NCBI GenBank assembly: GCA_025201805.1
Contig: MU619272.1
Location: forward strand, 1 to 64,000
From: Parasitella parasitica
Taxonomy: Eukaryota; Mucoromycota; Mucoromycetes; Mucorales; Mucoraceae
Direction of reading: 5' to 3'
Length of the DNA: 64,000 nucleotides
Shown: positions 35,394 through 48,380 of the stretch, in pieces
How the letters are laid out: each line of letters begins with the position of its first letter
How positions within the stretch are numbered: position 1 is the stretch's first letter
Made by a program: the position numbers and the translations under genes
The notes under the pieces: generated by a model
Databases searched by the model: none
What the model was told of the DNA's origin: nothing
What the model saw: only the letters and a program-made list of their open reading frames with translations

Positions 35394-37261
35394 TTAAACG
35401 ATTACACAATTTACAGCTGCATTAATTAATCCTGCTTCTTCAATAGTTTGATCAAGCACATCAATTAATTGAGTACGATTAAAAACCAACTATCCACAAA
35501 AAGGAAAAAGAAAAGGAAAAGGAAAACAGTTAGTGTATCATTGGGAGACTAAAAGAAATGAAATACCTCAAATTGTTGATTAGCTGCATCGGATACATCT
35601 GATTTAACAAATTCGAAAATACTTCGCACAGGATCTGTTTTTAAGAACCGTCTGATGGTTCTACTTCCATCTCGCATTTTTAATTGAATTCTTGTAGAGT
35701 TGGCTATATTTGTTGTCTCATCTCTCTTGACAGGTTTTATGCCATCAAAAGCTGATCCTGCCCTCAGCTCTTCCTCTTGCTGTTGTTCATTCTGTTTAAT
35801 AGGTGAAGATCTTTCGTTAACTTTTGTTGACTCATTTGTCGGCTTTGGCTCAATGTCCATTTGAGATGCTTCTGGTGAATCAGATACTGTGTCCATACTG
35901 GGTCTGTTCAAAGATGCTGCAATAGCTGCGTTTAGCTGTTCCTCTTCGCTCATATCTGAAATGTTCTATATATATATATCAACAATCATTAACTACTGAT
36001 AATGATGATTTGTAAAGAAATGTATCACCTTTGCTTTTTTAGGGCGTTTGAGAATGGTTGAGGAACTATCAGCTGAATTTTCTTCCATAAACTCAGTAAC
36101 ATCCATCATAAAGTCTGTAGGAGATAACGCTTTTTCCCAAACTCTAATGCGTTCACCCGTTCGAGCATCAATGATCGCAATATGAGGATAACCATTAACG
36201 GTGTAATATGTGTTATAACGTGTACCGTCTGCACTGGTGTTGGTGTACTTTTTGCCATAATAATAAATTAGAATTGCTTAAAATAAAAGATGAATAAGTT
36301 TATCTTACCTGAAGAAATATAAAGGATTCGTTTAGAATATCTTTGACAAACCGGTCGCTCCACAAATCTCGATTTAATATCTGACAAGAAAATTCAGTAG
36401 GATCTTGCACATTAATCATTAGCCACTTATTGTTTTCTTTTGCAGTCTCTCTAGCCTACAAAGCAGAATCACTGAGTCAATAAACCATTCCAAAATTCCT
36501 CTGTGAAAATGCGTACGTTCTCGAAATTTCCACAGAACATAATATCGAATGGTGGCCTGAATAAATCGGCTAGTCTTTTGGCTTTCGCAGTTGCAGGACT
36601 ACCAAGAGTTTCAGTAGAGGGACCTGATGAAGCCCTTCCGGTGACTATACTACACTGTTGAATATATCTCATGGTACAAATACTCTTTAATTTACCTTCA
36701 GAGTTTAATCTACTTAAGAAATCCGTTACAGATCCAGTGGCAGAATCACCTTGATTAAATACAGAAGGACGACTTCCAGCTAAAAAAAAAAAAGCAATTA
36801 GTTGATATGTGTGTCTGTATTTAGGTATTTGCATTACATCCATTATCTCTTCTAGGCCATATGGAAGAAGGGTATGAGTCGCTTACACTTCCACCAGCCA
36901 AAATATCCGTTTTGGCAGCAATAGGTTGTCTGACTTCTTCTTGTTCTTGCATTTGTCTTGCAATTTCTTCGTCTGTCATTACGTTGCCATGGTCTGGATG
37001 CGATGGCTCTTGTCTAGAAGAAGAGCTGGACGAAGTAACAATTGCCTGTTGAGAGCCGCTGTTTTCCAAATAAATACTGATGGCTGAAGCTACATCATTT
37101 TCTGCAATCTGTAAGGGAATTAAATACTTTAGCCTTCCTTCTATAATTACGCGTGTGTATTTCCAAAGATAAGTATTTTTTCATACCTCTAAAAATGTCA
37201 TAGCTTCTGAAGGTGTAGCACCTGTAACTTCACAGAACTGTACAATATCTTGGTCGCTCAT
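35394..37261 (-). CDS. UBA-UAS-UBX protein (UBXN7/Ubx5-like p97 adaptor)
   Basis: Adaptor that links Cdc48/p97 to ubiquitylated substrates and cullin ligases. Seven exons, 37261-37187, 37108-36838, 36779-36517, 36455-36309, 36247-36029, 35965-35567 and 35489-35394, give 489 residues. N-terminal UBA-like domain (DIVQFCEVTGATPSEAMTFL, NDVASAISIYLE), then a linker with RPPFDIMFCGNFENARE opening the UAS thioredoxin-like domain (WLMINVQDPTEFSCQILNRD, YPHIAIIDARTGE). A UIM-like helix follows (SEEEQLNAAIAASL) and a C-terminal UBX domain (TRIQLKMRDGSRTIRRFLKT, ending NCVIV). The exon 5 acceptor was chosen to give the UAS alignment FIFLQ-YTNTSADG. Confidence 0.93.
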
Positions 37262-39750
37262 TATTGTGTTGTATATATATAATTATATATAAGTATACTT
37301 CAAATAAAAAAGAAGAAAAAAAAAATCGGTTTTCAATTATGCTTTCTGCTGTACCGTTACATGCAGAGTGCGTCAGATCAGGGATAGTCACTGGATTACC
37401 TGTAAATCTATCATAGCAGTGACTTTAGAGTGCTGTAATGGGATCTGCTACCCGTTGCCTAGTTGACATCAAAGGCAAAAGGGTATTATTATCCGATTTT
37501 AAAGGATTCCTTTATACTCGTTTCAAGCAGACAAAAAACTATATTTTACCATTTAAAATAGTCGATAAAGTACATAGAGTATAGTAAGTTCTTTATTAGT
37601 TCGTTTACTTCATAAAATTTGAAGAACTGACAAATATTTAGCGGGCAACTCGACGGAAGCTATTTTCGCATAAAGGTCCAATTTCGCTAAAGTATAAATG
37701 TACAAGTGCAAGAAGCTGGCATCTTCTATTTGAGATATTGCGATATGTACTGTGCTTCCGTTCTCAATTTACCGTTTGTTTGAAAATACCACCCACCTTT
37801 TCGAATAAATTTTGGACACTTGTGGCAGGTTAAATTTCACAGAAAAATCAGCCCAAGTTAATCAGATATATGAAATTAGCCTGCCCAACATTTCGAGAAC
37901 AAATTGCGCACTTTGATCAAATATTAAAATGACTGCAGATATTCCTTATTCAAGAATTCAAGAAACATATCGATCGAGTGCTGGATGAAATTTTGTATGC
38001 GTTCAGCAAAAACATCTTTTGAATCGAGTGCCTCTGCATCTGTCAATTCACTTTTTCCGATTCGGCCCTTCAACTCTTCAAAAGGATTGAGTTCAGACGA
38101 GTAAGGGAGGAACGATAGCTCCTCTCTAAGATGATGTGCTCAACAACGTCAGGGGGATGACTGGGGGGATTATGCACAGGCGTAGCATTCTCCCATCAAG
38201 AGACAAATGATCCAGGTCTATCCTTCATAGCTGCACTCTTGACGTTCAGTTTACTGTCATGAAAAATGGTAGTTTAACATGAATTAAAACATCAGCATCA
38301 AGGATATATATGCTTTGCTAAATTGGTGAAGGTAAATGGAGAAGCGTGTCAATAATCTCTTCTTTTTTTTTTTTTACAAATGATGGCACCTCATAGCAAT
38401 ATCAGTATTTCGCCATTTTTGCGTTTCACACATAAATTTCTTGATGCCATATTATGTTGAAATTTATTATCAGTATTTGAAGATCGGGCGTGTAAAGCAA
38501 TCATTTCTATGGTGTTAAGAGTAAATGAAGAGCTATGATTGCATAACTGTCTCTAATATTGATGTTCCCTTGGTCTTGACCTACCATCTTTGACAGTAAA
38601 TTGAATGTCAAATGTACACTCGATCGGTGTATTAAGTTTTTGAACAAAGAACCTTTGTAGCCATTTTAAAATTTGTCTTCTCGAAATGCTAAGCAAGTGA
38701 ATTTCAAGCATATGATCAAACTTGGTCAGATTTTTTTTTTTTTTGGCAATTCAACCAGATGCAAGTGTCAAACAGTGGGCGGCATTTTCAAACATCTGGT
38801 AAATTAAGAGTTGAGGCACAGTACTAAATATGGATACTTTTAATACTGGCATCAAGAGTTTAAAAGGTTTTCATGACCAAAATGTATTTTACTGTTGTAT
38901 AATAACATGAACACGCCCAGGAGAACATGTGAGCCCAGCAATCCCTATTGAGCATTATCATATATATATCCCAAACAAAATATGAATAAACAAATATCTT
39001 TTATCCCCGTTAGTTATTCTTTATCAGTTTTAGTAACTGAGCAAGACGTTGTTAGAGTTTTTATTGTCAAATAACAAATTCCTATTTTATATCTTTCCTA
39101 TTGTCAGGTTAATACATAGGCCCACGCAACATTATAGACAGAAACGAACATGATCATATACGGTATTAACCGAATGCTAAATATTTCAAATATTCTTTTC
39201 ATACAGTTTTTATTCTATTTTATATTATCCTCTATCCATTATACTTTATTCTTCATATCTTATCCTTCTATTCTTATATAATTGATGATTGCGCCCGCCG
39301 CTTGATTACATTCAATAAAAAAGAATATGTATACTTCAATTATTTGCTTATTGTCATCAATGAAACATTGATGTGATCGTATTTGTTGGCCTTTAAACTG
39401 TTGCTCATTCGAAAGAAGAGATTAACCGATAACGATTGTATCGTTTCATTTCATGTTCGTTTTGTTTGCACTTATACTTCAGAAGCCATGCAACACTAGC
39501 AAAGAGGATGAATGTTACAGTGCTTGACTCAATGACCGAACCCTTGATCGCGTACACTATAAATACACTATCTAATGAAAGTATATAACATTCTCTTTTT
39601 GGTAAAAAAAAACCCCCCAGAAACCAAGGAAAAAAATCATGTTTCGGGTAATCAAAAATCATGCCAAAAGATTTTTGAATTTGTAGGTTGATGTATTGAA
39701 TGTATGAATGTTTATGTATAACTATAAGTGAAAAACGAAAGTAACGTAAT
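37262..39750. other. 2.5 kb intergenic region with transposon debris
   Basis: No supported gene. It contains the decayed transposase at 37940-38210, T-runs near 38359-38371 and 38731-38744, and 3' flanking sequence of TPI1. The rest is AT-rich with stops in all frames. Confidence 0.5.
37940..38210 (-). mobile_element. Decayed Tc1/mariner-type DDE transposase fragment
   Basis: Read on the minus strand, about 60 residues resemble the C-terminal end of an IS630/Tc1/mariner transposase: LPYSSELNPFEELKGRIGKS matches the usual LPPYSPxLNPIE-xxW motif holding the third catalytic acidic residue. Just upstream, in another frame, PVHNPPSHPPDVVEHIIL matches the segment after the second catalytic Asp (DNAxxH). 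So at least one frameshift separates them and the rest of the gene is gone. It is a dead relic. Confidence 0.7.
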
Positions 39751-42153
<2,403 letters not shown>

Positions 42154-43070
42154 TTATTGCTCATATCTCTGAATATTTGGTACGCCTTTTAATGGGTCGA
42201 AAAAGGCTGTGGGAGAATGGCGAAATCTACCGAACCCTTCCAGAGCCTCAAATTCATCCTTTGTTAAATTGTAAATGGAAGTGGGAGGCGTGTGTAGAGG
42301 TAAATTAGTAGGATGGCACAGATCAGCGACAGACAGTCTTCTTGTTCTTTTCAATGGTGGTGTTTGGAAGATGATACCGTCATCGTCTTCGTTATCAGAC
42401 GAAGAAGATGACGACGAAAAGAGCTGTCTCTTGGGCGATGAAGAAGATAAAGAGACTGGAGAGACAAGACCACAAGGGTTTGCTGAATGATGCTGCGTTT
42501 GCATGAACAATGACTCACCATTGACAGTAAGAGAGGATCTGTTTTCATTTGCACTTGTTTGTTGTTGTTGATCTTGCTGCTGTTCACACGCAGCAGTGGG
42601 TGTATTGTTTGTGCGCTTTCCATGACGAGCTTGTCTGGTCTGTGCTCTTGTACTTGAGCGAGCATTGTCACCTGCGCCGTCTTTGTGATGATCATCCTTG
42701 GAATGAGTATCCGCCGTGTTGTAATGGTGGCTATTCTTATGTGTCTGAGTATGTTGCATCATATTGTCAAATCTGCTGAATGCTTTTTTACATTCAGGTA
42801 CAATGCATACAAAAGGTTTCTAAGATGCACATCAGATCAAATCAAGTTAGTTTTTCAATGCAATAAAAAAACTCATTATTTAATTTACTTCTCCAGTGTG
42901 CTTCCTATTGATAAAATGTAATGTTGGTTACCGCTTTAAAGCATTTGGAAAGGCTTTTACCTTGCATGGCGTGCGAGATGTTCGCTTCGAGTAAATATCA
43001 TATTGCATTCGCCGTAGCCTTTGCATTGAAACAGCTTGGGTCTGGAACTTTTTGTTCGTTTTGGATTCAT
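42154..43070 (-). CDS. C2H2 zinc-finger transcription factor
   Basis: Nuclear factor of 263 residues with two N-terminal C2H2 fingers. Exons: 43070-42961, 42904-42889 (16 nt) and 42819-42154. Finger 1 is [20 protein letters not shown] then RHARKH; the microexon encodes the H-C linker KHTGE; finger 2 is [20 protein letters not shown] then MQHTQTH. Both fingers keep their Cys2His2 ligands. The remainder is low complexity: a Gln/Asn/Asp/His-rich zone, then Ser-rich with an acidic run ([13 protein letters not shown]) and a basic PLKRTRR that could be a nuclear signal. Fungal fingers of this pair type bind stress or carbon-response sites; the target here is unknown. Confidence 0.9.
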
Positions 43071-43389
43071 TTGTATTTAGAAAAAAGAGAGAAAGATGGA
43101 GGAAAGAGAGAAAGAAACAAAAGAGAGTGGGCAAAAAACAGGTCTAGTTATACACACCTGTTTTTTTTGTTTTTTTTTTGTTTTTTTTTAGATTAGTCGT
43201 GGGTGTATTTAAAGGAGAAAATGGTCCAGGCACAAGCTTTTTTCCTGCTGTTCAAAAAGCTAGTTATCGTCATAATGGCGCAAGTCCGTTTTCTCATTCC
43301 ATATCATCCATGGAAACTCATCTTGCGAATAACAACTATAAAAATCCTATAGTTGAGCTAAATGTAACCATTTTCTATTTTCTTCATCT
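43071..43389. other. Intergenic MAF1 end / zinc-finger start
   Basis: About 320 bp. It carries the purine-rich upstream leader of the zinc-finger gene and T-rich runs at 43160-43190. No gene is seen. Confidence 0.6.
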
Positions 43390-44180
43390 TTACCTTGGTT
43401 CTTCACCATCCTCTCCAGCATCGGGTGCATTCATACTCTCACTTTTACACGAAAAGAATATCATCCGTTTTAATTTTCGATTGAAAAAGAAATAATTTAT
43501 GGACCATCTTTGATATACCGTCAGTCGCTTTTTATCAATCATAGTTTACTGTACTCACAAAAAGCCCTCTGCCTCCTCATTCATTGGGTCATCGTCCACA
43601 TCAGGGTTGAAAGTATAGGCATCGCAATCATCCAATTGAACAATTTCGTCCAGAATATCCCATAATCTTCCATGTTTGCTGTTTAGAAAAGAGAATGTAT
43701 TTATACGAAATGGCTCACCTCAATTTGTTCACTATCACATCGTTTCCCAAGTTGAATAACGTTGTATTGACAGAATTCATGACCATTTCTACGGAGGGCA
43801 GTTTCAGGAACTGATCAGGCCTCACGTCTTCAAAATCGTGCTCGGGGAAAGCAGCGTTTAGGGTGGCTAATAAGTAAAAGAATGTCTTGCGAGGAGCTGC
43901 TTCGGTCAATCTACCAAAAGGCGAAATAACTTGTAATTCATCAGGTGAGACGGAGCCAGGCGCTGACAAATATGTATTGTATCTATCTTCAAGCTTTTTG
44001 TATAGTTTTTTGTCTGTGCCAGCAGATTTGCCTGTGGAATAGTTCAATAACCATGTTAATCAGCAGCCAGTACAACTTACAGGAGTACGCCTCTACTCTC
44101 CCCGTTAATATACACTCAGATGTTTTCCATGAAAATGCACTATTTATTAAATCAAGAGAATCCACTTCCAGGAATTTCAT
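43390..44180 (-). CDS. MAF1: MAF1, repressor of RNA polymerase III
   Basis: Conserved regulator that binds Pol III and Brf1 to repress tRNA and 5S synthesis when TOR/PKA signalling drops. Exons 44180-44081, 44031-43719, 43678-43559 and 43507-43390 give 216 residues. The A box MKFLEVDSLDLINSAFSW and ECILTGRVEAYSCK are diagnostic, with SAGTDKKLYKKLE, SPFGRLTEAAPRKTFFYL, FPEHDFEDVRP, the B box WDILDEIVQLDDCDAYTF and the C box WSINYFFFNRKLKRMIFFSC. The Ser/Arg phosphorylation linker of yeast Maf1 is missing or very short, as in animals. Divergent from the F-box gene. Confidence 0.96.
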
Positions 44181-44497
44181 ACTAGTTGGATGTTTACTAA
44201 AGATGTCTGAAAAAAGGAAAGAAAAACAAAGAAGCCCTCTTCTCGCTCTTCTCTTTGAGATGCTGCATGCTTATGATATCATTGGTCCAATCAATGGCCT
44301 CAGTGTCACTTGACTAAGGATTTAATCTGCCGTTGCATTATCTCTTGTTGCTACGTGCACTGGGATGTCTGTCAGGTAGCCCAAATCAGATGGTTTTAAT
44401 AAAGGGAGAAACATTCCTCGAGCATAATAAATGTTTGCTTGATCTGCCTTTTTATTGCCTTTTACCTCTCTCTTTCTGCCTCTTCCTACTATCCAAA
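44181..44497. other. Divergent promoter MAF1 / F-box gene
   Basis: About 317 bp separate the two start codons; both promoters must lie here. No other open frame is convincing. Confidence 0.6.
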
Positions 44498-45625
44498 ATG
44501 CTCCACTCTCTTCCATATGAAATTATATTACTCGTTTTGATGAGGTTGAACAACAGAAAAGATATATTTTCCTTTTTGGGGACTTATCGTGGATTCTATA
44601 GTCTGATCCGAGACGACTCGTTTTGGCGTGATCTTGTCAAGAGAAAATACGATATTAAATACAACATCAACAGCAAAAATCAGTCGTGGTGGGAGTTGTA
44701 CATCTCTGGAGATGCTAATCAAATGTGCTGTCATCTGCAAGACTACAATGCCAGGTCATTAGAAAGCAAGCGCAAGCTCTTATGGGAATCAATTCAAAAC
44801 CTGAATAGACTATGCTGCAGAAGCGTACAATTTGAACAGTACGGATTGTGTATGGAACCTCAGTGTGAATTTGTAGGCTGTGGAGATGTGTTTTTTGAGG
44901 AAAGTGAGTCGTATCCTGGTCATTTAAGAGCACATCACCGCCAAGCACGCCACAATGTCATTCTGAAGCTTTCGCCCCTCAATTTCATGGAGCTGTGGTG
45001 CTACAGTTGCGATGGTCCAGTTAGTATATGTGCCCATTGCATAAATAATAGCAATCCATTCATTGCATTGATTTCCTAGATAGGGCACTATGGAATTCCG
45101 CTCGAAAAACCCGTGTCCGAGAAATACATGTGCCAAAAAATATTGCATTTCATGACAGCTCTGCCGAATCACAATGATCCGATACTGAGACATAGTATAG
45201 TTGAAAGAAGAAGGATGATAGAGCAAAGGCTGTCGCTATTTCAGCAAAACCATGATTTCTCTTACTTGATCGAGAAAAAATGGTTTACAAGATGGATAGA
45301 TTTCTTGATAGGTAAATCAAATGAACTGCCAGGCCCATTGGATAATTCCATACTGTTTTTTCCTAATGACAAGCAAAAGTTAAGGCATGATTTGATCATT
45401 GGATGCGATTACGAGTTGGTGGGTAGAAGTATTCGTGCCTACATCGAAAGAGTGTACGGGCTACAAGATGGATCAAACATTGTATCTGGAGGTAAAAATA
45501 ACAGCAATTTTTATCACAACAAAAAAAAGTATATATTCAAACAAGAGATGATAGATGACTATTTGGGCCAACCATTATATCGAGGTATATCACAATCTGC
45601 TCTTCTTCACAGAAATTATCATTAG
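44498..45625 (+). CDS. F-box protein with ZnF-UBP and DUSP domains
   Basis: Exons 44498-45019 and 45080-45625 (60-nt intron) give 355 residues. An F-box occupies about 1-50 (LPYEIILLVLMRLNNRKDIF). Residues about 77-173 form a UBP-type zinc finger: CCHL, CMEPQCEFVGCGD, HLRAHHRQARHNVIL and LWCYSC supply the usual Cys/His ligands; such fingers bind the free C terminus of ubiquitin. Residues about 230-325 resemble a DUSP domain (KKWFTRWIDFLIGKSNELPG, CDYELVGRSIRAYIERVYG). ZnF-UBP and DUSP normally belong to USP20/33-type deubiquitinases; no USP Cys/His catalytic boxes are present. It may be an SCF receptor reading ubiquitin, an inference. Its stop lies 2 bp from that of the next, convergent gene. 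Confidence 0.85.
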
Positions 45626-45627
45626 CA

Positions 45628-47165
45628 TCAAAATCGAGAGTAATTCTTAACCAAAACTCGAACAATTTGCATTTTTTCTTGCTTAAATAAATAGTCTTTC
45701 TTTTGCCTTTTGCGTCTACTACTATTATGATCGTCATCTTGATCTTCTGTTTCATCGTCGTCGTAGCTTCTTTGCCATCGCTGGTTTTTTAGCTTATTAT
45801 AGGGTGATATTCTGTTTTTGGGATTTGCGGGTCGTAAAATGCGACTCCTTTGATGATGAATGTCGTGTTTTACAGATGGTTTTTTGACAAATGTCGTAGT
45901 GTCATTAGAAATATGGCTTTTCTTTGAAACCTTGAATACTGCTTGAGATGTGCGACGTATTTTTGTAACACCTTTCTTGCCATTAGAACCATTAACTCTC
46001 CTGATGATGACTCGAACCGTTTGAGCTTGCTTCCATAATTCTCTTTCAGAAGTTGTTTGTATCCGAACAACGGGATGTTTGATTTGAGCTTCGAGTTCCT
46101 CTTCGCCAGATGTAATTTTTTTTATCTGAACGATGGGATGCTTTATCTGAGCAAGCAACTCCTTCTCTATAAGGTTCGGCTCCTCCTCAAATACGGGCTT
46201 CTCTATTTGAACAATGGGGTGTATTATCTGAGCATCAAGTTCTTCATTCTGCGTAATAGTTTGTTTTTTCTGAGCGATGAAATCCAGCTTTTGCTTTTCC
46301 TTTTTGGCCGATTTAAGCAAAGAGGAGGAAGAAGGCGAAATAGTTTTGTTGAGCGACTTTGGTTTAAATTGAGACACTAGTTTTGCTCGACTTGGCAATC
46401 TGATTTGTTGTATCAATTCCTCGCGGAGAGCTTCCTCCTCCATTATGAGATCATATTTGCTTATGGGTCTAGTCTTGAAGGTGGAGATAGTAGAGTGCTT
46501 GTCAGAGGGTTTGTGCTTGGATGTAGAGGCTGTTGGTGTAAATGTAGACTTTGAGCTAGCGTTCAAGTTGGAGTGCGATAAAAAGTACGTGTTGCTAGAA
46601 GATGGCTGATCCAAACTGATGGGTGAATCTAATGAAGTGCCCAAGTCTCCATTGTTCTCTGTAGCTGGATCAGCCACAATGAATCCTAACAGAAAAGATA
46701 AGTCATATGATATTGCCATATCAAAATGATAAAGCTACCTCTTGATTTCTTTCCCTCTACAACATGAACCCTTTCTCGATACATTGCTTCCTGATTGACC
46801 TTGTCTCTGATGTACTTGCCAAACCTTCTTTCAAAGGATGGCGTTTCATAGACGTTACCAACACCAATCAACGACCCTTGACATTGCTTTGCTTGCCGAG
46901 GCCACAGGTTAACTGTCAAATCTACCAATTTTTTGATATCTTCGTCGCTATTTATTTCTTCTAGCCATTGCTGACCGTGTTCAGGATGCTGTTCTAGATT
47001 AGTGAGATATTGAGCAAAATTGGAATTGCGAGCTCTATATTTAATGTATCTCACTAATCTAGATTTGCTAATTGGAAAAGCTGTACCTTGATTTGGATTT
47101 TGGGTTTGTTTTTGAAGCTGTTGAAAATACTTTTCGTACGCTTTACATTCTTCGGAAATAGACAT
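45628..47165 (-). CDS. Unknown 494-residue protein with three internal repeats
   Basis: Exons 47165-46739 and 46685-45628 join at phase 1. The first 142 residues are a folded-looking helical module (SKSRLVRYIKYRARNSNFAQ, a helix ending LTNLEQHPEH) that recalls, faintly, the N-terminal core-binding domain of tyrosine recombinases of Crypton elements; no catalytic domain follows. The middle is Ser/Thr-rich. Residues about 290-365 contain three copies of an AQI-x-HP-(I/V)-V-x-I motif. The C terminus is basic (RRKRQKKDYLF) with an acidic patch (DDDETEDQDDD), suggesting a nuclear protein. Function not assigned. Confidence 0.75.
46065..46250 (-). repeat. Three coding repeats, AQI-x-HP motif
   Basis: Within the unknown gene, three segments (about 46207-46250, 46127-46170 and 46067-46107) encode related peptides: DAQIIHPIVQIEK, LAQIKHPIVQIKK and EAQIKHPVVRIQT. 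Spacing between copies is about 60-80 bp. They look like short linear binding motifs amplified by local duplication. Confidence 0.8.
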
Positions 47166-48380
47166 GATGTGATGATTTTAGCAAAAAAACCAAGAGAAGA
47201 TCCCATCGCAGAATGTACGGTATGCTCACTTCGTGACTTGTTGGCGCCTAAACATTTGTCCACTATTGCACTTACTACAAGTGAAAATGTCCTCTATTCT
47301 GCCATGATTTGTGTTTTGCAGTCTCTCAAGACTCGGTACAAATTTCTGCTTTACCTTTCATTTTACATAGTAAAGAGAGTAACATTTTGAGATTGTACCG
47401 TCAAACGGCACAGTGCTGCTCTCTGTAGTCGAGAGTAAAAGGTTGCCAAAGACTAGATTTTTCCTAATCCTCACAAGTTTCTTGTTCTTCAAAAGATACC
47501 AATAATCTCAACTGCAATGCCTCCCATCTCTGTCTGGATAACAAGCCATACAATGCCGATCCATCTTAGCCTTCTGCTGCTCTCTTTGCCATATGACAGA
47601 TAATGTTAATTTGCCAATTCACAGAGATTAAGGTTGTGTTACGCTTGGTAGCATTTACTGCTCCAACGGATCTGGTAGCTCTTCCAGACGAAGAAAAAAA
47701 TACTCTGCTTCTTCTGAGCTACAGCCTCCACAAGAGCCGATTTCACATCGCCTCCTCCTCCTCCTCTTCCACTTCTGCAATATTAAAGACTTGATCTGAA
47801 GATTCTCTCACAAACCATATGGGGTATAATGATGAAGCAACGTTGGCGATACTGATTTCAAACCTCTTTGTTAAGCTTTAATTAGAATCTGTTTAGAAAC
47901 TAGCCAAGAAAGCTACTCTCGGTATCATTAACTGTAGACCTTCAACATAATTGCGTGTAAAGTTATGACCCAAACCGCGACCTGCGCCCCAGATCCTCTG
48001 TAATGATTATCATCAACTCAATTATTCTCAACCACTAATGCGTATGCGTGATTAAAGTTGATGAATACACATGTTATATAACCAAATGCACAGAAACATT
48101 TTTGAGTGTTTCTGTATAATCATCTCCTATTAGAATGAAGATCATTATTCATGCAGGTGTTTTTTTTTTGTAATACTATTACTGCAAAGTACTTGAATGA
48201 TGGCAATCACTGTAGCTTGAAATTATTTTTAAGGGTCTACCTCTAAATTACAGCTTCTTCTTCACTATATACGCATTGTAAGTGTCGCCTTTAATCTAAG
48301 CCTCTCCTTTTATAGTTTATATACTTTACATATTTTTCCTATTTTAGTTTCCTTCTCTTGTTGTGTGTAGACTAAATAGC
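47166..48380. other. 1.2 kb intergenic region with a decayed coding trace
   Basis: Between two divergent genes. On the minus strand around 47740-47870 a frame reads SIANVASSLYPIWFVRESSD followed by a Glu-run and a stop, flanked by stops in all frames; it looks like a decayed exon. Short plus-strand frames at 47165-47390 and 47603-47794 have no signature. No intact gene is seen. Confidence 0.4.
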
